This document shows, one piece after another, positions 1 to 9,490 of a stretch of 30,715 nt of DNA. The notes under the pieces are model-generated. The model worked only from the letters and a program-made list of their open reading frames with translations, was not told the origin of the DNA and ran no database searches. Origin of the DNA: Saccoglossus kowalevskii (lineage: Eukaryota > Hemichordata > Enteropneusta > Harrimaniidae). A program made the position numbers and the translations under genes. The DNA lies in the NCBI RefSeq assembly GCF_000003605.2, contig NW_003146774.1:158865-189579 (forward strand), given 5' to 3'. Each line of letters opens with the position of its first letter. Position 1 is the first letter of the stretch.

Positions 1-1856
1 GACTTAGGGGTTAGAATTTTTGTCACGAAATGTACGTGTGGTTCTTCATAGAGCTTGTTCACTAAACGTGGATATTCTATCGAAAACGAGCTTAAAATTT
101 CAAATTTGCGGAACATCAAGTGATCGACACAAAAATGAAACAAAATGGTGGACCTTGAAATCTCAAGCAATAGAGGGCACAGCGCGACACGCATCCTTGA
201 GGGATTAGGCAGATTCACACCTTTTAACAATAACGTTTCCTAACCGTCTCTTTTAGTAACCGTGGTTAAACTACACACGTGTGCATTGGAATAGCTAATA
301 CTAATACCGTATAATTAAAACAATACTCCCTCAAGTACTATATTTTAAGAAATTACCTTGTCGACACTGTTCAATACATACAATACCACCCGTTGAATGG
401 TTGCAACAAATTCATATTATTATATATTTTATGTAGCTGGGAAATTACCGTCTTGGAAAAATTCTGAAACAATGAAATATCAATATATTATTTATTTAGA
501 TCGTCATAGTATCCCATCGCCCTCAGTTATATGGACGGTATAGATCATTTCCATGTTTGTGTCTGTTGACGGCGAAGCGTGGTTGCCTTCGAAAAGACCG
601 TGACGGCACATGCACATCCAGCGATTATTAAGACATTTACCGAAATGTTTGAATGCCAGAAAGCAGTATGAGAAACTGCCGTATTTGTGAAGAAGTCCCA
701 GTTAAGTCGCTATGTTACATTGTTCATGCTACGTTTGCAGTGAACGGGGTCGATTGCCTTATCAACGAAATATGCAGTCATTATATAATCGCAGTGGTTT
801 GTGGGTAATGGTTAGCTAGAACATATGACGCATGTGAAGCAATGTTTGTTATGCAGATGAGTCGACTCTGATGTTATTACTTTCACTTTGTTATTTTTCA
901 TTTCTTGTGATGTGATGTTTGTCTGAATCGTCATTAAATAAGAACACATCCATTAAAAACAATAAACACCCTAAGAAAGAGAATGTTCAGACCCCGGTTT
1001 ATACCTGTCCCGCCAATAAGTGTGCATATTGTGTCGTCCAGGGGTCGCTCCATAGTAAGAACGATAGTTTTGTGAATTGACAATACAATCACAATTTTAA
1101 TGGCCTGCTCGCAGTGTCCAGTGAGAACGTCACCAATTCTACAAAATCTAGGCACGTGTAAACGAGTTAGTTGTTGTTATGGTGACGCTGATCTGGGTGT
1201 AGTGCACTATATGCATACCATATACATACCGTGCCATACCTTGTCGATGTCAATGTGTTATATCTGTTTTGGACGAACATGTCGGACACTTACAGAAATA
1301 TTTCTGAATAATACAACTCTTCAACGTGAACATGGCGCTGTATGTATTAATGCAAGGGTGAACTAGAGTGTTGGATTCTGTGTAATAGCCATGGTTAGCT
1401 AGAAATTGTGACTCAGATGGATTAAAACAAGCCGGAAGTTAAACGGGCTTGACAACGCTTTACGAGGATGTTGAAATCGGTATAGTTTCAGATTTACTAA
1501 TGTATGTTCCCATCGCATTTGAAAACCGTGAATACTCGGTCCCTACAAGTTTTGGCAAGAACGAACCGAAGAAATCACACAGTATTGATATTGATGGGTA
1601 TTTTCACGTGCCATGTTTGTAATAGCAGTCGATCATACGGTAGATACGCAATGCCCCCATTCAGATTAAGAAATTAGATATAAACTTGTCTTAACATTTT
1701 GGAGCGAGGACGTTCCTAAAACCCATGTCAATATGATGGCGCTTCTTACTTGATGGGCCGCGAACTATGCCGATTTTCCGTTGTAGTATATTATGACAAT
1801 TTCTTCCATAAGCATTCGGGAAAAAAACATACAATTTGACACGGGTACATTTTTTT
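1..1856. other. Intergenic stretch without recognisable gene
   Basis: The open frames here are short, have no recognisable motif and lack exon-like borders. I see no tRNA, rRNA or coding exon. It may be distal upstream DNA of the ubiquitin-ligase gene or the tail of an unseen neighbour. Confidence 0.5.
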
Positions 1857-1984
1857 TATTGACTCTCGGTTACGAAGCACACAATGGGAGTCTTTACAGT
1901 TACCCTGTCTGTCTATGTGTGTGGATGTGTGCGTGTGTGTGTGTGTCCGTTCCACGGATTTCTCAAGAACCGTATTTTGGTTTT

Positions 1985-2720
1985 TAATAAAACTTGGCGT
2001 GTAGATGCTCTGGGCTAATGCGCAGATTTGAATAGGTTTTGGTTGAAATCCATGCATATTAATTACCTGATTTGCATGAAAATTAGCCAATTTTTAGCTG
2101 TTCATTGACTGTTATCTACCACTGATATCTAAAGAGCCATTCATTAGATTTTGATGAAATTTGGTACATAGATGCTCTGGACTAATGCACAGATGTGATT
2201 AGTTTTGGGTAAAAATCCATGCATATAATTAACCTAATTTGCATAATGATTTGTCAATTTTCGGCTTTTCCACTGATATCTCAGGTACTAATCATCACAT
2301 TTCAATGAAACTTACATAGATACATAGGACGATGAACAGACAGATATGTGAAATATTAATCACATAATTTGCATAATTAATCAATTTTCAGCTTTTGATA
2401 TTTCAAGTACTATTACTTCATTACTTTTCAATGAAACTTGGTACAATCCAAAAACCTGATTAGTTTTGGATTAAAATCAGTGCATGTTAATCACCTAATT
2501 TGCATAATTAGCCAATTTTCAGCTTTCACCGATGTACTAATTATTCCATTTCAATGAAACTTGGTACATTGATGCTCCAGAACAATGCACAGACCCACTC
2601 AGTTTTGAATTAAAATCAGATCATATTAATTACCTAATTTGTATAATAAATCATAATTTTTGGTTGTTATCACATTTCAATAAAACTTCGTACATTGATG
2701 TTCTGTGACAGTACTTATCT
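1985..2720 (+). repeat. Diverged tandem units inside repeat copy A
   Basis: Six units of roughly 120-170 bp share the core 'caatgaaacttggtacat', followed by 'gatgctctgg', 'caatgcacaga' and 'aatttgcataatta'. Cores lie near 1988, 2154, 2303, 2430, 2551 and 2677. A seventh, weaker core is near 3389, after the inserted MITE-like element. Divergence between units is considerable, so the array is old. Confidence 0.75.
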
Positions 2721-3296
2721 TAAGGTAGAGATGCAGTTTACCTGACAGGTATTTTAATTAGTTAATTAGGAAACCAAGATGACCTCCCTTGTCCACAAAA
2801 CTATATATTTTTGGAAAGCTTATTGTATGAATTTAAAAATTGTGTTAGTATTTTGAAGATAAACACATTGTCAAGCTATTTTAAAGTTCTGGGATGTGCA
2901 CTAAAAAGAAGCCGAGATATTTGCTAATTTGCATAACAATTCACTCAGTAAGAAGTTTGCTAATGCTCATAATTAAAATGGCTGTTCCAAATTTAAATGT
3001 ATTATCGTTTTGTTAAAAGTTAAATATAGTGTATATTATGGAGATCCCGTCATTTCTTTTTCACCATGTTTCTTTTTTATTATTTATGTACAGCCTTGCT
3101 AAATCTTGCTAAGCATTCAAAAGAGAGAATGTTTGCACCTGTTATCTATATTTTAAAATCGTTTTTTGAGTATGTTCCACTATTCACAATTCTAAAAAAA
3201 TTAACAGTCTATAGCTAAGACTGTTTGGATAATAAAAAGCAAAAAAAAAAAAAAAATTCACTCCCAAGTGCCCACGAACCTGCATCTCTACCTTAA
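2720..3296. mobile_element. MITE-like element with TTAA-bounded 17-bp inverted repeats
   Basis: TTAAGGTAGAGATGCAG at 2720-2736 is matched exactly by its reverse complement at 3280-3296. Each end carries TTAA. The 577-bp interval interrupts the tandem units of repeat copy A and contains an A-run (about 3240-3256) near its right end. There is no transposase frame, so it would be non-autonomous. TTAA ends are typical of piggyBac-type insertions. A TA duplication (mariner-type) cannot be excluded because TA lies within TTAA. Confidence 0.7.
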
Positions 3297-3851
3297 TTCA
3301 ATGAATACATATGTACTGTAACACAATGTGTTGATCAAATTAGTTTTAGGTTTATACACATATATAATAATTACTTAACTTATTGTAATGAAACTTTGTA
3401 CATGTGCGCCCTGAAACAATATACAGACCTAAATCTATGCAAAAAATTGCTTAGTTTTTTTATAATAATTCATTTGGTTCATTGAGGTGATCTACAGACA
3501 TGATTAGTTTAATATTGATAAACATTCATATGGATTATCTATTATTAGACCATTTCTGATATCTAAAAAAATCAGATTTAAATTGAATTCATCTCAGAGG
3601 TGCTCTGGAATAAATTGGATGAAAATCAAATGTATTTTTTGTATGTATTATAAATTTTGATAATGTGAATTTTTCATGTTGTGAATCTCAAATAGCAGAC
3701 AAAAAATAGTTGCCAAGCTCCTCGTTTGAAAGCAAATTTTGAATTAATTTTAATGTGTCTCCAACACTCTCAGCACAGGGGAGTTCTTTCTAAGCTGAAC
3801 AATTATTGGATGAATCAACACGAGCTACCCACATATATGCATAAATAAAAC

Positions 3852-3946
3852 AATTGGATGAATGCATATTCATATTGAAACAAATTATGATAAAGGGAAT
3901 AATATTATACAACAGAGGGCAAGGTTATCGGAGTTCAACTATGTTT
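3852..3946 (+). repeat. Dispersed 95-bp repeat, copy 1
   Basis: This segment matches 12246-12342 over its whole length with scattered differences. Shared blocks include 'ctatgataaa'-type sequence, 'gaatattatat', 'agggcaaggt' and 'gagttcaactat'. It lies just beyond repeat copy A. Confidence 0.7.
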
Positions 3947-4166
3947 GTCATTTGTAGAATAATGGAATTTGTGACGGACACCATTTCTTGCTAAAATACT
4001 ACATGAATAACTGTTATCAAGTACAAATGTCTGAAACTCATTGTATCACACACTTACTGGACGAGAATATTGCACCTTCCATAACAGTTCCACCATTTTG
4101 TAGTTCATTCAAGTGACTTTGAATTTATCAAAAATGAACCGTATTTCTAGGTATAATAATAGACTT

Positions 4167-4219
4167 AGACTTGCATACAGTCTCTTGTTTAAAACAATAA
4201 AGAGACTGTATGCAAATCT
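4167..4219. repeat. Short hairpin with 20-bp arms
   Basis: AGACTTGCATACAGTCTCTT (4167-4186) pairs with 4200-4219 at 19 of 20 positions across a 13-nt loop. The stem is almost perfect and contains no obvious gene. It could be a palindromic remnant of a mobile element or a transcribed hairpin. It is shorter than a typical miRNA precursor. Confidence 0.75.
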
Positions 4220-4623
4220 GTAATATACTGTAAACACAATAATTATTCAGTGGTTTTTAATTTCGATATTTTTATAAAATAACAGAACTCACTGTTTCCC
4301 TACCAAGTTTGTGAACTTAAAACCTGGTGAAAATTGATCAAAACATCAATACAGTGAAAATAAATTATTTTACAATACGTCTCTCATTTGCACATCATCC
4401 TTTTTTGGCTTTTGGTATTAGCATTATCGAACAAGATACTATATATAAAGTGTATGATTGATTGGTTCTCTATTTGTACACATCCGAAAATAGAGATGTT
4501 ATCGTAACGCCGTACCCCAAACAGTACTAGTAATTCAAATTTAAAATTAAGAATAGCTTGACAAGTTGTTCTGCGTTAGTTTATCGCCGGTAAACGTCTA
4601 AATGTTCACTACTCCGTATAGTT

Positions 4624-5058
4624 GTATTGACTCGCGTGTGCGAAGCACACAATGGGAGTCTTTGCAGTTACCCTGTCTGTATGTGTGTGTGTGCATGTGT
4701 GTGTGCATGTGTGTCTGTCCGTTCGTACCACTGATATCCACAGACATGATTAGTTTAATGTTGATAAACATGCGTATTGATTATCTATTATTAGCACATC
4801 TAAAAAAAAACAGGTTTAAATTGAATTCACCGGAGAGGTGCTCTGGAATAAATTAGACTAAAAACCATGGAATCAAATGTATTTTCTGTATGTATTATAC
4901 ATTTTGATAATGTGAATGATTTTTTTTTCATGTTATTCATCTCAAATGGCAGACAAAAATTAGTTGCCAAGCTTCTTGCTTGAAAGACAAATCATAAATT
5001 TTGTATTAATTTGAATATGTCTCCAATACTCTCAGCACACGGGAGTTCTTTCTAAGCT
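4624..5058 (+). repeat. Dispersed repeat, short copy (B)
   Basis: It has the same head as copy A (CGAAGCACACAATGGGAGTC plus TG-rich sequence). It jumps at about 4737 straight to the tail that copy A carries at about 3490-3797, so the tandem units and the MITE-like insertion are missing. It is best read as an internally deleted or single-unit copy of the same element. Confidence 0.75.
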
Positions 5059-6558
5059 TTCTTTGATTCAAGCTAAAATTAACAGAATTTAGCGTGGCTA
5101 CCCAGTCAAAATATAGCATGTTATTTCTTTTGTACAGCAGGTTGATTAATACTTTTTTGTTTGTAACAGACTGTAGTAGAGGTATAACTCGACGGCGCGA
5201 GGTATCAGTGATACGTGTTTTCATTCTAAGCAATTTTACAATTTATAACTTTATCGCTACCCTCACTACTGATGACTACATTCATCCCACAATCAATTTG
5301 TCTAAATACATTTTCCACGATGTAAATACGAAATGCTGGTGACCGGGCAAACAAGAGGGCGACTTGCTATTTTGAATGAAAATGATGTTATTTCTGAATG
5401 TGGAGCAGAGTTTCGCTGTGTGTGTTGTTGGATTTTCTTTTGGTGACACAGCCGTCAATGACAAGGCTTGATGTGAATAAAATATCGCAGAATATTATAC
5501 CACCTAGCTCTATCATTCAAATTGATTCATGCATTTCTGAAAAATATTTTTTTCACTATTAACCTCTCTATGAACGACTTTATATTTACGTCTGCGCTTG
5601 CGCAGAGGTTATGATTGATATACACCTGTTTGTTGACCGCGGCTTTGCCTCTGTTGAAATTCTCACTTCGTGCTGACTGATTTGTATATCAGGGCCAGGG
5701 ATAGCATTTTCATATTATTACCGAATAACGAATATATATGGGACCCCTCATAAGTGCACGTTCAGCGACCTGCTGCCGCTGACAGTATCATCACACGTTG
5801 TTGAGTTCACAAAATGTGGCTAAATTAGATTAAGTATGACTATCGGATCAATATTTAGCATTACCTCAGTAAATTAGAACAAAATGTGAACATGTTGAAA
5901 GCTCGAATGCTGGAAATTCTCTCCGAATGACTCCGACATATGTAACAATGTAAGACCTGCTTATCGCAATTGAGAGGGCCACCCACAGAACTCACATTGG
6001 ATAGGGGGTTCTTTCACTGCTAGTATGGGGTAGACAAGACAATAGTACTGGAAATGAAATACACATACACCAAAATATCGAGTTAGAGCTCCTGGCTTTA
6101 ATACCTCTCAAAATAATTACAAGACATAAAGCACAGAAAAATATAATGAATAAAGTCACTAAAATAGGGGATTGCTTAGGGAAGTGTGCATTGGTGATAA
6201 CTCACAGTTCCAGGATGTATTAATGGACGACAGTCAATGGCTTCTGCAACACAACAACGAAGAAATACAGGAGTCTTGCTTGCAGAGGAACGCTGGTATT
6301 CTGGAGGGCACCTCTGAAAGCAGGAGATCGCAGAGCAGTTCATACAAGTCTCACAGAATGATGGTTGTAGCCTGTAATATCGTATCGTAGCAGAACACAC
6401 TGGAAAGCAAGTTGAAGTGACAAACACCAAGTTGAAATGATCGACCCAAACTGTCTTTAGTCTGTCCAATTTATAGGCAGTGACGCCACCTGGGTTTCCA
6501 CATAAGCCAATCAGAATGTGATCTTGCTTGGAGCTGTGTCACGTAGGCAACTCAGTAG
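5059..6558. other. Intergenic stretch, no gene seen
   Basis: No convincing exon on either strand. The one notable motif is CTGCGCTTGCGCAG at 5592-5605, a near-palindrome in AT-rich DNA that resembles an NRF1-type site with one central mismatch. It lies about 1.4 kb upstream of the gene start. Confidence 0.5.
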
Positions 6559-6694
6559 AGCATAAACATCCTTTGTTATTCAAATAACACCACACCTGGT
6601 AGATTCCAATTCTCCCTCTAAAGTTGTAAACACCCTTTGTTATGTAAATTACAAGCACACCTGTTACAACCCACTGTCCTTCCAGAGTTGAAAA
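6559..6694 (+). repeat. Two-unit direct repeat upstream of the gene
   Basis: Two consecutive units of about 68 bp share 'taaaca(t/c)cctttgtta', then 'cacacctg', then a block ending 'agagttg' or 'aaagttg'. The units lie at about 6559-6626 and 6627-6694. The duplication lies about 350 bp upstream of the first coding exon. I see no function. Confidence 0.6.
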
Positions 6695-7013
6695 CAAGTA
6701 TGACCTGTCAATCACCGTTATGACAGTTATCACAATGCACAACGTTTCTTCCCATGATTCCATGCAAACTTCCATTTGCAGGGTTTGGGGGTAATATGAC
6801 AAAAACATGAAATAAAGGATGCTGACACGATAAATGCAGTTAATGAAAACTACGACCCCTTTGGAAAAAATCGTACTTATTATAATAATTGGATTGCATA
6901 GTTTTGTTATGCCGACCGTCACTGATTATACCAAATGTGTCGACAATGTCGCATTTTTAGAAAACTAATTCTTCCATAAAAATGTTTTTATCGGTTACAT
7001 TTGTTTGTTACAG

Positions 7014-7061
7014 CCTTGTATAAATCGACTGAAACTTTACAACGACGGAAATAGAAGGAAG
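7014..7061 (+). promoter_or_regulatory. 5' untranslated part of first exon; possible TATA box or upstream splice acceptor
   Basis: The segment follows TTTGTTTGTTACAG, which looks like a splice acceptor, and begins CCTTGTATAAATCG. The same AG border and CTTGTATAAATCG recur before the paralogous exon at 29536, so conservation starts exactly at the border. Either an upstream untranslated exon (or leader) is spliced on here, or TATAAAT (7019-7025) is a TATA box about 43 bp before the ATG. The frame upstream of the ATG is open within this segment, so an upstream coding exon is not ruled out. Confidence 0.4.
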
Positions 7062-7101
7062 ATGACAGATTCTGATGATCACGCTCTACTCATCGCAGAA
7101 G
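7062..7101 (+). CDS. Exon 1: N-terminus
   Basis: Residues 1-13 (MTDSDDHALLIAE) plus one base; donor G|GTAGTT, phase 1. The short acidic N-terminus has no motif. The exon is recognised mainly because it matches the downstream copy at 29573-29606 in start, length class, donor and phase. Confidence 0.65.
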
Positions 7102-9417
7102 GTAGTTTTATATCCATTATTGTTGTCAAAAACAATGGTCAATGTTACTCAATTTAATTGCTACACATCTGCGAATGCAATATATATCCATCAAATTGAT
7201 CTAATGTACATTTTTAATATTATCGGTGATATCGTGATAATATTTAAATTATTAGACAAATCATTCGTGCAGTGTATATTCATATATATATGTTACTTTT
7301 ATAGTATTGTACTTTTTCTAACAATTGCTTTAATTTTAATTAAGAAACACGTCCACTTAAGATCGACTATGTTCTACACTATAACACATTGGAATCAGTT
7401 TCCATGAATGAACCTCGTATGCTAGATAACTTGAATCCGGACCAGTGTACTGTTAATGAACTCACGGATATTATACGTGAAAAAGAGAACGAACATGACC
7501 TAGGCGTGCAGTTATATACTGCTGAAGGTGTTCCTCTTACTGGAGATATTTTTTTCAATAGATGTAAGTATATTGTAGGCTTGGACTCAATCAATATTCA
7601 CTCAATTTCCACTAGCCCATTTTTGTAACTATAACTTTTCATAATAGTAAGGAGCAATATAGTTATTATGTTGTATATTAATAAAGGGACTCTGAGAAAA
7701 AGAAGAATCGAATCGGGGTCTATGTTGTTTGTTATTTTTCATTCCGGTGGATCAGAGAATATACGTATTCCAACTGATGAGAAACTGGACCATGCCATAG
7801 GATCTGCTGTTCTGAACGTGCATATAATGCTCGGCGGTGACCATGAGATTCGCGCGGAATTAGGAATTGACACTATTAGGGTATGTATAATTTGTTGGGT
7901 TTCATTATTAACAACGCACATATTGTATGGCGATGTGGCGAATGTGAATTATATATATAATTATATATATTTTCTTAACATTTGTTACAGACACTGAAAC
8001 GAAAGATATATGATGCAACAGAGATTGAGACGAGTTGTCAAAAACTAAGGTTTATTACATCCTTTTTTTTTTCACGCAAGAACATAATGCTCTCGAATAC
8101 AACATGTTCGATATTTTTAAAGAGCACCTGCCAGCATTTATGATTGGAATTCATATTAAAGAAAACACACATTGACATATATTATGTATATTATGTAGCA
8201 TCCTAATAAAAAACCCTTTATAGCATATCGTTTTTTTATTCGTAAATAGAATGAAATAAAGTAAAATTGATTATTATATGCCTGTCACCGTACCGCCATA
8301 AGTTACAGCGTGCCGTAATTTTGTGGTGTTTTACGGGGTATTTTCATCCTACCAAATTAGGAAATGCGAATTCCAAATATGGAATGATCACGCGCGTAAG
8401 CGTCCTCTAATAATAAAAACAAACATGGCTGCCACCGGAGTTTTACCGGACTCCACACAAAGAAGTTCGTTGATTCTGTTCTAAACATTTTGAAATTCGG
8501 CATTGGTGTATCCTTGGAAGGAAAAGATGTATAATAATAATAATTTATTATTAATTACAGACTTGAGAGCATAGAGGACGGATCAATTCAAGAAGAATGG
8601 GAAATCGATAATACGCTAGAAGAGAACGGTATATGTGATAGTGATTCCATCGTTGTGGTTTTGGCGTCTGGTATATATAAAGAATATGGATCGAAAAATG
8701 CGAAATGTGGAGCAGACATAGAACCTTTCACACAACAAACTGAGACTGGATTGGCGGCTTTTTATTCAGTGCTATACGTGGTGGTGAGTCACACAAATTG
8801 GCATTTTTTCATTAAAAGAACCCCCTAACTCTCGGTTCACGTTCTACACAGTATGACAAGAGATGTAGATTTGTATTGGTTTGTTATTCCCTATGCATAT
8901 ATCTATGTTGGTTTGTTTACGCCACTGCGAAAACTGGCGTTTTGATGTGGAGCACATGTACAACTAGCACCTTCAGTTGTGTTTAGAAATTACATTAAAT
9001 AACTAAAACCCGAGTAGAACTAAAGCCATACTGTCACGTGGTGTAGGTTGTTCAGTCGATTAAAATCTTCACAAATAATGAACATATGAAAAATCTCTGT
9101 ATTATTAGGGCTGACCCCGGCATAGGAAAGGACTCAGTCTTGTATAATAAAGTATTATTTTTAACCCAGACTAACATTAATTCTTGTATGTATATATTAC
9201 AACAACATTTATTCTTATCTCGTGTATGCAGGTCAATTATGTTGACGAAGAAGATGCAGATAATATTGTGGAGTTTGTGAGGCAGCTTTCAGGGTGTCCT
9301 CCGTTGGCAGCCGCTCTAGGAACTTACTTCCATCATAGAAATATGGTATATCCAGAAAAGGTTAGTAACCTAGTCCCTTGTTGGCGATCCGCCCCGCTAG
9401 GATTGCAATTCAAATCA

Positions 9418-9490
<73 letters not shown>

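Larger units (their letters stand above)
1857..3797 (+). repeat. Dispersed repeat, long copy (A)
   Basis: The copy begins with TATTGACTC, then CGAAGCACACAATGGGAGTC and a TG-rich simple repeat. Diverged tandem units follow, and it ends near CTCAGCACAGGGGAGTTC. The same head and the same tail of about 310 bp recur in the short copy at 4624-5058, which supports a dispersed element with defined ends. No coding capacity, terminal inverted repeats or target-site duplication could be recognised, so the class is unknown. Confidence 0.7.

Noticed and set aside
1791-2090. Minus-strand frame of 99 codons with THTHTHT
   Set aside because: It is the translation of a TG-rich simple repeat head of a dispersed element.
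6539-6922. 127-codon open frame on the minus strand
   Set aside because: It overlaps a two-unit repeat, and its translation is hydrophobic and irregular with no domain or splice support.
9086-9280. P-loop-like ADPGIGKD in an open frame in intron 5
   Set aside because: No other NTPase motif, no splice-compatible borders, and exon 6 joins exon 5 without it.
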